Below are positions 24,240-34,857 of a stretch of 64,000 nucleotides of DNA, one piece after another (position 1 is the stretch's first letter; each line of letters opens with the position of its first letter). The DNA is from Casuarina equisetifolia (taxonomy: Eukaryota > Streptophyta > Magnoliopsida > Fagales > Casuarinaceae): positions 11,781,583 to 11,845,582 of the forward strand of contig CM052359.1 in the NCBI GenBank assembly GCA_028551475.1, given 5' to 3'. Below the pieces are notes generated by a model, which had not been told where the DNA came from, made no database searches, and worked only from the letters and a program-made list of their open reading frames with translations. Both the position numbers and the translations under genes were made by a program.

Positions 24240-25886
24240 ATAGAGGAAAATGATGGTACACGTAGACTATTGAAAGATTATGCACCATCATTTTGGAATG
24301 CCACAACAAGCTTTCAGAGGCCTGCAAGTCAAGCAAATAATTTTAAGATCAAGCCCGTGCTCATCAAGATGCTTCAAATGTCCATGCAATATAGTGGGCT
24401 ACCAAATGAGGATCCAAAAGCTCACATTGAAGCATTCCTTGAATTATGTGATATGATTGGAGATCATAAAGTTACAGAAGATGTTATCAGGTTGAGACTA
24501 TTTCCATTTTCTTTTAAAGATACAGCTAAAAATTGGTTCTCTTTACTTCCTACAGGATTGATTACTACATGGAATGATTTGGCTCAGAAATTTCTTAATA
24601 AGTTCTTTCCTTTTGCAAGATCTACTAAATTGCGTAATGATATTTTCACTTTTGAGCATAGGAATAATGAATTATTGTATGAAGCTTGGGAGAGATTCAA
24701 GGAACTTCTGAGGAGATGTCTAAATCATAGACTACCCACATGGTTACAAGTACAAACTTTTTATGATGGGTGTAGTACAAATCTTTGTTTTTGTAATTGA
24801 TACAACTATAGGAAGGGACTTACATAGCAAAACACCAGAAAAGGCAGTTAACTTTCTCAAGGAAATGACATTTGATAACTATCAACGGTCTACTGAGAGA
24901 CTACCAATGCATTAAGCAAGCGGAGTCCATGAAGTAGATATCTTCACCACAACGTATGCATAATTAAAAGTGCTCAATGAGAAGATAGACAACCTAAATA
25001 CTCCAATTGTGGGAATTCAGAGCAAAGCATGTGAATTTTGTGGTGGAGCACAGAAAGCACGGAATGTCAAGTAGGTAACCCTCATAGTCAATATAATGGT
25101 TATGCTAATTTTATTGGGATTCCTAGAAGGTCTCAAAGTGATTATTACTCCAACGTGTACAATCTAGGATGGCACAACCATCAAAATCTTTCATGGAGTA
25201 ATCCAAATGAGATGAGACTGCAACCAACATTTGAGCAAAAAGAAGAAGAGAAGCCTAATTGGGAAGATTCAATTACCAAATTGGCCATCTTCACCCAAAA
25301 CTTTACAAAAGGGAATGAAGCAAAATTTCATAATTAAGAAGTGAGCCTTCAAAGACAAGAAGCTTCAATCCAAAATTTGGAGGTGCAAATGGGCTAGCTT
25401 ATTAGCATGATCTTAGAAAATCAAGAGGGTCCTTTGCCTTGTGATGTGGAGAAAAGCCTTGAAGATACCGTAGAGGCAATAACCCCAACATGTGGCAAGC
25501 AAGTAGGAGAAGATGATGCTGACAAGGAGATTTTCAAGGAAATAAATAAGGATGTCAACATGCAACTTAAGGATGCACATAGGACCAAGCTTGTTCCAGA
25601 AAATCCTACGCCCTTTATGCCTCCAACTCCATCTACCCCGAGATTCTAGCAACGCAAAAAAGATAAGCAGTTTTTGGAATTCCTTAATATATCTTTAAAA
25701 TTGCACATTAACATTCATTTTGCAGAGGCTCCAGTTCAAATGTCTAGTTGTGTAGAATTTTTAAAAGAGACACTAGAGAACAAAAGAGAGCTAGAAATAT
25801 ATGAGATGGTGGTGTTGATTGTAGAATGCTTAACCACCATGCAACACAAGCTGTCTCTTAAACTGTTGGAGTTCTGTCCACCTTGA
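24240..25886 (+). pseudogene. gag of gag-only element copy 2
   Basis: Collinear with the copy 1 gag: LLKDYAPSFWNATTS, LRLFPFSFKDTAKNW, EAWERFKELLRRC, a knuckle region CEFCGGA at about 25,030, and a C-terminus KLSLKLLEFCPP ending at the TGA at 25,884-25,886, the same endpoint as copy 1. The start codon has become ATA (24,240), a one-base deletion destroys the knuckle after CEFCGGA (near 25,050), and further stops lie between 24,800 and 25,400. It is non-functional. Confidence 0.85.
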
Positions 25887-27560
25887 GCAACAATGTAGAG
25901 GATAGTTTGGCTAAAAACTATAACAAGCATTTCTTAGGAGGCAACCTAAGCATCATTTTGTTAATCTTTTGGCTATGAAGTTATCACCATATGCTCATCA
26001 CAACTCCACTTTGACAACCTACAATCAAGGGAGTTTTCCTTATTCCTTCCTTACTATTGCATTATGTTCTTTTATTATTGAGGAGAATGCTTCATTTAAG
26101 TTTGGGGTTGCTACTATTGTTGGAAGTGTGTTGTTTTCTTGGGTTATGTTGGAAGTTGTGTGTTGTGGTAGCTGTGTGGAAGTATATTAGGAGTGGATAG
26201 GAAGTGTTTGTTGTTTTGTTGGAAGTGTTAGTGTTAAAATTTTCTGTTTTGTGTTAAAAGTTGTGTTAGAAAGTCTAGTTTTGTGTAAAATGTTTGTCTT
26301 GTGCTAGACCATGATTGCCATTATTGGATTCTTTATTGTACATTCTTGGCAATTCTTAGGGAAATGTAGATTTTGTTCAAACTTGCAATTGTGGTATGAT
26401 GTAAATGTGATTCTGATTATGTTGATTCACTTATTGAGCACAAAAAGTTTGGATTTTCTTGAAATTATATGTATCTTTAGAGAACATTCATGTAACGTGT
26501 GTGATTTTCTTAAATCTCACCCGGATCTTAAAATTTGCTTGATTTCCTCTTGAGGTGAAATCCTTAGTTGCATCTAACTAAGAAAATGATTTAGGCCATC
26601 TTTGGATCAATTGAGCCTTTCAAGCTAACCTTGTTTACTTATCCCTAGTCACCTCACTAAGCCTTGTTCTTATCTTGATATTGTTAAATAACACATGTAT
26701 ATATATCTCTTAGCCTTGTTACCAATTTATCCTATTGTCCTATTCCCATGAACATATTGGCTTATGGTGTATACAAGTTTATTTAAGCATAAGAAAAGTC
26801 AAGGGGAAGGATGTATGATTGATTGCAATGATTGTGTGGTACAATTTGTAAATGCAAATGCAAATGAAAAAGAAAAATAAAAAAAGGAAGTATTTACTTT
26901 AGGATGGAATAATCTCATTATCTTTCGTAGATTCAAGTTACATAGTTCTCTAAAGGAGATCGTTGGGCATTATTATTGAATATCATTGATAAGAGAGGAT
27001 TAGGGTGGCTATATGTGTAAATGCTTTTGTTTTTGCTTTGTCATTGCACACATGATTGTGGCTTTTGGATATTGTCAAAGTATGATTAGACAAAAAAGAA
27101 TGAGACTAAGTGATGGCAGAAAGATTATCTTCATGGAGTAAAGGTAAAGAGAGGCTAAAGTTTTGATGAGATCCTAGAAAGTAATGTGTTCATAGGTTAT
27201 TTAAGCCTAAATGACTTCCATCTTACCTTTACCTCAACCTTATATTACAAGCTTATGAAAGTCTTATTGATTTTTGATTAGATGATTGGCTTACATTAGC
27301 GGAAAAAGGAATGAAAAGCAAACCTATGAGGTTTGGTTAAAGATTTTGAAATGTTGTATATTAATGTGGATCTATTTGGAGTGCATGCAATTAAGAAAAA
27401 ATGCAGATTTACACACACACACGTGGTTGACATAATTAAGAGTCTATCTTACTTTATAAACCAATTGCAATGTTTGGATGAAAGTTATGTTTTTCTTTAA
27501 ATTGTTAAGTTGAGCAATTATGGAAGAATATCATGGAATGATTGGTTGTATGTGTTGTTT
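25887..27560 (+). other. Non-coding 3' tract of gag-only element copy 2
   Basis: Equivalent to 346-1940 in copy 1. No pol-related frame. The left part (26,100-26,300) is rich in short GT-containing echoes such as GGAAGTGT and TTGTGTTA. Confidence 0.65.
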
Positions 27561-27893
27561 AGTTCTTTTGCTCGAGGATGAGCAAAATGTTAAGTTTGGG
27601 GGTGTATATTTGGGAATATCATGGAATGATTGGTGGTGGTGTTAGAATCTGTGTTTAGTGCCTTTTGTGTGTAATTTCTTGTGCTTTTTGTGAGTAGAAT
27701 TTTTTTCTTTCTTTTTATGTGTAATTTCTTGTGCTTTTTGTGAGTAAATTTTCTTTTTATGTTGTCATAGTATGTTGTTTAGAGCTTGTTTAATGTTTTT
27801 TGTGTAAAATTTTTTTTTTGTTTTGTGTTGTCATAATGTGTTGTTTAGAGCTTTTGCTCAAGGACAAGCAAAATGTTAAGTTTGGAGGTGTCA
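27520..27893 (+). repeat. Local tandem duplications around the polypurine tract of copy 2
   Basis: The phrase TTGTTTAG, then CTTTTGCTC, AGGA, GCAAAATGTTAAGTTTGG occurs at about 27,555-27,602 and again at 27,840-27,890. ATATCATGGAATGATTGGT occurs at about 27,528 and 27,616. TGTGTAATTTCTTGTGCTTT occurs twice near 27,670-27,740. These nested duplications separate the first polypurine tract from the copia junction. Confidence 0.75.
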
Positions 27894-28365
27894 ACTGTCA
27901 GGCAAGTTACTCGATAGCAACATTGCTTGCAATTAATCTTCTAGAACAATCTTTACCATTGCTAACTGGTTCACCAAAGACTTAAACTCACTCAAGAACC
28001 CTATCATCGGCTATCCTACCTTGTACTTCAAATTGATTAACCTCTTAAGTAGAAAAACCTTATTCTGAAGAGTCTTGCATTTATAGAGAGCCTTAAACTT
28101 CTTTCATAACTCACTAGCTTTAGTCTCTTTTGCAATATGGTGATAAATATTGTCCTCAACAAACTAGTCTAGTTTGAAAAACAGTTTTCTTGTTTAACTT
28201 TTCTCACTCTTTATTAGTCAACTTCTTAAGTCTAGTAGAATCTCCTTTAATAGTATCATGCAAATCTCTACTAATCAACTAATCTTCCATCTGCAGCTGC
28301 CAAGTTTGGAAATTAGACAAATTCAACATAATCACACCTCTACTAAGAGTATTTATATCATCCAT
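27894..28365 (-). pseudogene. Copia gag, N-terminal part
   Basis: It starts at the ATG at 28,365 on the minus strand. The typical copia gag phrases are WQLQMEDQLI, TRLKKLTNKEW, ETKASEL, LKRLINLKYKVG, and LLSSNLPDS at the junction with the gag-only element. Several stops are present. The partner half continues at 22,468 downward (TFVVTLTNIAPSG). Confidence 0.8.
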
Positions 28366-29296
28366 TACAATAAATAGACTCTCTTTTGACTTCCCCCTTA
28401 AATAGAAATCAAAAGTGCAAAAGTACTAAAATACCTCTCAATAAATGCCAACCAAATTGACCAAAATATCCCTCTAATTATGCCTAAAAATAGTCAAAAA
28501 TATCTCCTAAAAAACACATAAAATACTATAAAAATCAGCATAGAAATTACTTGAAAATTTTGTCTGGTCAAACTTAACGATCAACAGTCAAAGTCAATAG
28601 TCAATAGTTAATGGTCAACTAGTCAAACAATCAGTTGGACCAAGTTAATGGGTTGGGTTTAGATCTTAGGTTGGACTAGGTCTTTGGATCCAGTCAATGG
28701 ATTTGGATCAACTCAAAATCTTGGTTAGCGAGTCAACTCAAACCGAGTCAACAGGTCAACTCAAACTAGGCCAGTAGGTCAATTCACAAGTCAAAATTAG
28801 GTCAACAGACCCATTTTGTTGCCATTGCTATTCTCCTCCAATTACTGCTATTCCACAGTGGTTTTTAACAAAACAAGAATGCCAATCAATAGATTAACTT
28901 CCAATGAATCTATATGACTCCTCTTTACTCCACAAAATGGCTAAATGAAAAAGGAATCGCAAATCCTCTTTTCAGCCACACAAGTTCAACACAACCCATA
29001 ACACTTCAATTGATTTCTGGCCAAATTCAAATGTTTCCAGCCACTAAATGTCAAAAATCACACAAACAAAGTCTAGAGAAAAAAAAATCCGTACCTCAAT
29101 CACTAATTTTGGCTTCTCCCTTCGTGCACTACATACCAAGTATTCAGCAAAAGGCTTATTTAAACAAAGTCTTTGTTGATGGCTTCTCTCTTGTGCGAAT
29201 GTGCTAAATACACACCAAAACAATCGTTCTTATGCTAACTGCTTGACAAAGAACAAGCCTTGGCCTTAATCTAAGAACCTATGGGCTATACCAATT
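28366..29296 (-). other. Copia 5' untranslated region and primer site
   Basis: Between the 5' LTR and the gag ATG. Next to the LTR the minus strand reads TTGGTATAGCCCATAGG, a damaged form of the initiator tRNA-Met primer site (TGGTATCAGAGC). A stretch at 28,560-28,800 is rich in GTCAA/GGTCAA echoes without an exact period. Confidence 0.6.
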
Positions 29297-29667
29297 TGTT
29301 AAAAACAAACTCATGAATCTCAAACTCATGAAATCTCTCAAGATCTCACCACACACACAAAGAGAAAATTAATCAAGAAAGAACACATAGGAATTACAAG
29401 GTACAGGATAACCTCTATGTCCTTAACCTAAGGACCAATTTTTCATTATGATAAAGAATGTTACAGTGTATACAGAAAACCTCTATTTTCTCTCTATCTC
29501 TCACACTAATCTCTCCAACCTCATAACTAGGTTTTCCTATAGTGTTTTCTTTTATATTAGCACCAAGGAAATTCAAATTAAATAGAATTGAAAAACCCTA
29601 CAAACTACGCACAACATAAACATGGTAATTACATATTTATTCTTACTAATTTACTCCAAACCTAACA
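29297..29667 (-). repeat. 5' LTR of the copia element (371 bp)
   Basis: Partner of 16,831-17,181, with perfect TGTT...AACA ends and the CTTTT target duplication at 29,668-29,672. Confidence 0.9.
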
Positions 29668-29672
29668 CTTTT

Positions 29673-31401
29673 GTAGCAAATCACCATTATAATATGGTTA
29701 CTTCACCGTTGTTGTCTCTCTTCTCCAGTTGTAGTTGCTAGAAATAACAATGAAAGCCTGACAACTTATTATATATTAGGAAAATCTTAATTTGAAGTTT
29801 GCCACAAAATGGAAAAATAAGTGAAATTGCATACGAGGATGAAGCAATCTTCCCCTGATTTCTCTTTATTGAAGAGTGACACTTTTTTCACCATAATTTC
29901 TTATTGATTGTTTTAATAAAAAAAAATTATCATGTTTATTTATAATATCTTACAATTATTGTACGAATAATTATCAAGGTGACAGTCTTTCCATAAACAA
30001 GTTCTAATGATTTTATTATCTCATGTGATGTTAGCTACTAGTCTCATAAATTATAAGATATGAAAGGATATGATTCAATATTTCAAAAAGATACAGAAAA
30101 ATCTTTTTTTTTTTTTTTTGGTTGGACTTTAAAGTGTTGTCATGCTTCTTTGGTATGCCGCTCGGTGCTGGAATGCAATTTAAGGTGTCGTTTCACAATT
30201 ACACATGTACAACAACGTCTTTATTACAACGATTGTTTTTATAGAAAAAATTTGATATCTAAATTTTTTTTTTAACGAATCACGTTGTAATAATTGATGA
30301 GGACAAAATTAAAAACAAAAATTATATTTTGACTCATTTTAGATCAAGTACACCTTAAACTGACTTTATGACATTAAAATTTGCCTATTTAAAAATAAAG
30401 TTAAACATTTTCCGGTTTAGAAAGTTATATTTCTCTAATTAAATAAAGTACTGTGACCGATAGTGCGGGAACCTTGGGTGTCCCTCCAACACTTTCTCGA
30501 TCATCAATTATCAGAAATAATTAACTGGTCAAAGTTCTGTTCCCCTTGTTCTTATCCCCCGAGCCTTTACAAGGAATATGTCCAAATGCAGCGGATATTC
30601 GAAGCCACTAGAGACCCTGCAACTATTTGCCACTTTGTTTTCCCACTGCTTCCATATACTCCGCAGCGGCTTCGAGTCTCTCCTCCATTTACCATGCCTA
30701 TCTACCATTACCTTATTTCTCATCATCAATTTCAGAGTATTCGTGATAATTAGTCCATAAGTTTGGCCCAAAGGTCCCACAACACATCTAATTCAAGAAA
30801 TTGAAAGTTCAAACTCTTTTATTCTTGGTAAGATGGGTTATTATTGTTTGGCAAAATATTGAATCCGAAAAGCGAAAACCTTCCTATGTACTTAGTAACT
30901 CAATATTCCGATTTTATGTTTAACTTTTAAAAAAAAAAAAATCGGGGGTGAGGGTAGAAAAATTTATTTGAAGAAGAAGTGTATAATCTTATGTGGTAAT
31001 CCCTCAAGTATCACTGAGCTCGAGAGCTTTAACTATATTTAAATACTGAGGATAAAGTTGATTAAACACATTTATGTTTGAATTTCAAACAGGATCCACT
31101 TCTTTTGTGCTTTTGCTTATGGCAAGAGGACAACACTGGAATTTTAGCAAAACCCGGGGCCTACCTTGATATCTATCCTACTCAAAGTAGAAGAGAATAT
31201 ACTGTAATTTCACAAAACAATCTGGACATAAAGGTAAATTTGTCGCCTCAGCTCTTTCTCCATAAATTCTCACCTCCACCGCCTTAGCTCTTCAGTCGCC
31301 TGCGTTTCTAACGCTCTAGTAATCGGTCTCGTTACTTTGTTGTTCTCCTTAAAAGTCGGATTCAAGTTCTCTACGGAGAAAGGAGAAAATCCTCTGCAAT
31401 C
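29673..31401. other. Intergenic region and TCTP promoter
   Basis: No convincing gene. The frames at 30,463-30,780 have no codon pattern or family match. The part next to TCTP (31,220-31,330) is pyrimidine-rich (CTTTCTCC, CCTCCACC, CTCTTCAG) and is the likely transcription start region; TCTP mRNAs are known for pyrimidine-rich 5' ends, but no start site can be fixed from sequence. Confidence 0.5.
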
Positions 31402-33342
31402 ATGCTAGTATATCAGGATATTCTCACAGGTTTTTTTTTTCTAATTTATTTTAGTTTCTGCTGTTATGATCTTTTTTCTTTTATTAGAATTGTGATGGTG
31501 CGTGCTTGGGCACCAATTTATGGGATTTTTTTTAAGCTTTTTCTTGATTCTGTTTTAGGCTTAACAGGATTAAACTTTCCGATTTGTGAATTCCCGTAGT
31601 TCAATCGATATCGTTATGGAGTTGTAAAGATTTTGAAAATTCTGCGTACGAGATGTCGTCGATTTTGTTTTCTCTTAATCTGATATTTAGAAGGTTCGGT
31701 TGTGGTGGCAAAAGTTGAAGTTTTCATGTCTATTTGCTAAGGGTCTGTTTATTTGTCGAGGTATCGAAGGGACGGAAACAAAATACTGTTTTGATTTTTT
31801 TAATCAGTGACGCTTCTTTTTTCGTTATTATTATTTTAAAATCTGTTTTTTTTTTCTTTTTTTTTTGTCATGGGAAATCGAGCAATTTACTTCGCTTCTT
31901 ATGTTGAGCATCTAAATTTCAGGAAATTGAGACGGAATCGAATATTAGTTCAAAGTTTTTAGCTTTTGCCCGGGATATACTCCGCCACGGCTTTTGTTTA
32001 ATCGACGCGTTGATTTTACGTTACTAATGCATGAAGTAAGCCTTGCGCTTAACTATTATGGGCTTTCTTCAATTAGTGGCTTCCACAAATGCCATATGCT
32101 ATGCGATTTTTTATTAAAAATTCTTTTAAAGCTTAGAGAATGAGTTCTTGGTGTTTGCTTTCACCAGCATAATGTTTTTCCGTGTACATAGCACTTTGAG
32201 AGCGGTTGATTACTCGTATGGTAGGCAGAAGCTTGTAAAGTACCTTTACTGTCTACTCGTTGTTCGTCATCTATTGTTAGTATATGTGGGTTTTGGAGTT
32301 TATGATTGTATTGATTCTGCTACTGTTGTTTAATTTACTGTGTTGTTATTATTTATGTGGTTGCGGTTTCTTAGGATACTTTTCTGAGATTAACATTATG
32401 CCTGACTTAGAGTAAAGAATTACATCTGGAACTTTAGATTTTAGATGGTAAATTATTTGAGTGATTATAATGTGTATGCTGACAGACCCATACTCATTAA
32501 TGAAATTTCAGGTGATGAGCTTCTTTCTGACTCATTCCCATACAAGGAAATTGAGAATGGAATGCTGTGGGAAGTGGAGGGAAAGGTGGGGACTCTTTTT
32601 ATTTGTTAGTCCTATTTGTTTAGTCGTTCGCACTGGTAGTGCCATATTGTTATTCGTGCTTCTGAGGGCATTGAGAGCTTAAGTCTTTGGTTTAAAAAAA
32701 TTGGTACATTTACGGAGATTAAACCTTTTTTTTTTTTCTTTTTTTAATGTTTTGTTACCTGGCAGTGGGTTGTTCAAGGAGCAGTCGACGTAGATACTGG
32801 GGCAAATCCCTCTGCTGAAGGTGGGGATGAGGATGGCGGTGTTGATGACCAAGCTGTTAAGGTTGTCGACATTGTTGATACCTTCCGGCTTCAGGTGAGA
32901 AAGCTCTCCGCTTTTAGTAGTTACTATGCAGTTACCTCCAGGGATGTACGTAAAACAAGATATCTTGTACTATTCACAGGAACAACCTGCTTTTGACAAG
33001 AAGCAGTTTGTGACATTCATGAAGAGGTACATCAAGAATCTGCAAGCCAAATTGGAGCCAGAGAAGCAAGAGTTGTTCAAGAAGCATATTGAGGGAGCGA
33101 CCAAGTACCTCCTTTCAAAGCTCAATGACCTCCAGTTGTATGTACTTCCTGCTTTGTGTTGATAGAGCGTTTTTATTTTAATTATTATTGTTACTGGAGC
33201 TTAGTTGCGTTCATTTTGTGGCAGTTTTGTTGGGGAAAGCATGCCTGAAGATGGCAGCTTGGTTTTTGCATATTATAAAGAAGGTGCCACTGATCCGACC
33301 TTTATCTACATTGCCTACGGGTTGAAGGAAATCAAGTGTTAA
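31402..33342 (+). CDS. TCTP: Translationally controlled tumour protein (TCTP), 5 exons
   Basis: Exons: 31,402-31,429; 32,512-32,585; 32,766-32,894; 32,980-33,137; 33,225-33,342 (stop TAA). Total 507 bases, 168 residues, the normal plant length. All introns are GT-AG. The protein starts [18 protein letters not shown], carries the family signature region [10 protein letters not shown] and ends with the second signature [19 protein letters not shown] followed by [12 protein letters not shown] is a cytosolic, Mss4-fold protein linked to growth control through TOR/Rab signalling. It converges on RPT5. Nothing looks damaged. Confidence 0.97.
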
Positions 33343-34557
33343 GGAAACAAGCTATGAGGGTCGATGTTCCAAGTTATGTAGTCTTCGGTGCTTGTTGAGT
33401 ATAAGGTATAGTGTCTAGAATTTTGGCTTCCAAGTGCTATTATGTTCTTCTGGTGATGATATTGTGGGGATTTACACGCATCCCTCATCCCTCTTTTGAG
33501 GAATAAAATATAAAGTCCTGTGTGTTGCAAATTCTTTTGATGATCGTGTGTGCATTCCGATTCTGGTGCTATCTTTGTGTTGGTGTCTCGGGGTAAAGTT
33601 CTCGAAGCAACGAGCGCCTCCCCACATTCCCTCTCTGACGTCGGTAGACGTGTCGTTTCGCTCAGCTCTTATTTACGCCATTGCCCTCTATAACGGCTGT
33701 CAGCGTGGAAATGCCGGGGCTACACATGTCATTTCATATTTCTGTAGTTACTTTGTTGCCGCGTGGAACGTTTAAGCCACGAATTTACTTCGGCCCGTAG
33801 AGAAGTTCCATGCTTGGGGGTAAATCCATCATTTGCTGTCGTTAGTTACCGTTATTGCCTTCTCAAAACCGTCGTCTTCATGTGATTTCTGGGGTACAAA
33901 CGTCTTTTCAGTTTTTGCAGTTACTCACTCCATCGTCCCTGTAACTACCTTGTTATCGGTAAAGATAAATTCTCTCACGTTGTTGCCTACACAATGCGGC
34001 CTTCTTCACATTAATTCTGGGTCTGCAAACATCATTATGTCCCCGACAATTGGCTTGCTTTCGGTGAACCTAAGGCGTGACAAAAGTAATTTAATGGGGC
34101 ACGAATTTATCTTAAAACATTGACTTCTTTCAATCAAAGGTTGTCTTCGTCTAAATTCAGGGCCTGCAAAATTATTTCAATTTTCGAAGTTGCCCGGATG
34201 GCCCCGGGGACCGTAGGCCCACACATGATAGCCACATCAGAGAGGGCTAGTATAAATTGAATTAGTGTGTACCCGCCCAAAGACTATAGAGCAACTAGAA
34301 AAATAGAAATAGCCGAATTCGCACACAGCAAGTAAAGCCCGCAAAGAAAATCACGAGGCTGAGGTCCAGTCCGGTTAAAGTCCCTATCCCTGTGAACCGT
34401 GGGTTGGAGGGAGTTTCATTCGACGCACGAGGAGGGGGGCACGGCGGTCACTAAAGCATTATGCATACGGAAACGAGAGATGCAGTCTTTACCGTGTCCG
34501 CACATACGCATTCATACCATTACGTCAAATCTCGTCCTAAAAATGACTCACAAAGCA
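33343..34557. other. Convergent intergenic region between TCTP and RPT5
   Basis: TCTP 3' UTR to about 33,530 (AATAAA at 33,503) and RPT5 3' UTR from about 34,560. The 1 kb between is less AT-rich than other spacers here and has no long ORF. A TATA-like TATAAATTG (34,251) with GGCCCACACATG 22-24 bases upstream is followed by a GC-rich stretch to about 34,560 that could be a small RNA gene; evidence is weak. Confidence 0.4.
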
Positions 34558-34857
34558 TAGCTTTTCAATCTGCAATCCACTGGAGATTTCACAGGCCAAT
34601 CCCTTGACATGTCAAGGATATGTGAGAAACTATATGGAAACTCATCAAGACTAAATGGTATTTTATGTTCGCTGTTACGACATGATGCAGCTGATTTCTT
34701 AAGAAATAAAAGCAAAGTGTCACCCATTTCCACAATACAAACAAAGGTTTTACTCCTCTCAACAAGTTCCCAACTCAGACCTTTGCTCTTTCTTCTGGAA
34801 GTCCAGATAGCATTAAATAAAGTTGTGACACTGAACGAAATTCTCCCACTTTCCAGC

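Larger units (their letters stand above)
22469..27893 (+). mobile_element. Gag-only LTR retrotransposon, copy 2, lacking its 3' LTR
   Basis: Same family as the element at 1-5067 but on the plus strand: 5' LTR (22,469-24,094), tRNA-Asp primer site (24,101), gag (24,240-25,886), non-coding tract, and two successive polypurine-type motifs (near 27,590 and 27,880). Copia gag sequence resumes directly after the second motif, with no 3' LTR between. It is inserted in the copia gag gene: the copia phrase SNLPDS lies right of it and TFVVTL left of it. Pol is absent, as in copy 1. The exact outer bases are uncertain by a few positions because no clear target duplication remains. Confidence 0.85.
16831..29667 (-). 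mobile_element. Copia element, Tnt1/Tork-like, with both LTRs and two nested insertions
   Basis: Both LTRs (16,831-17,181 and 29,297-29,667) read TGTTAAAAACAAAC to CCAAACCTAACA on the plus strand, which is a terminal TG...CA inverted repeat. The whole is flanked by CTTTT on each side (16,826-16,830 and 29,668-29,672). Internal order on the minus strand is PBS, gag, PR, INT, RT, RNase H, polypurine tract. Without the nested solo LTR (17,417-19,083) and gag-only element (22,469-27,893) the element is about 5.7 kb, normal for the lineage. Tnt1-like affinity is inferred from the RNase H phrase around KEVLWMKTFL. Scattered stops make it inactive. Confidence 0.9.

Noticed and set aside
30463..30780. 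Overlapping ORFs on both strands upstream of TCTP
   Set aside because: Short, overlapping each other, no codon pattern, no splice partner and no family phrase.
34230..34260. USE plus TATA of a U-snRNA gene
   Set aside because: GCCACATC lies only about 11 bases from the TATA motif, too close for either Pol II or Pol III plant snRNA promoters, and no U1-U6 or U3 start sequence follows. Kept only as a low-grade ncRNA candidate using the farther GGCCCACACATG.
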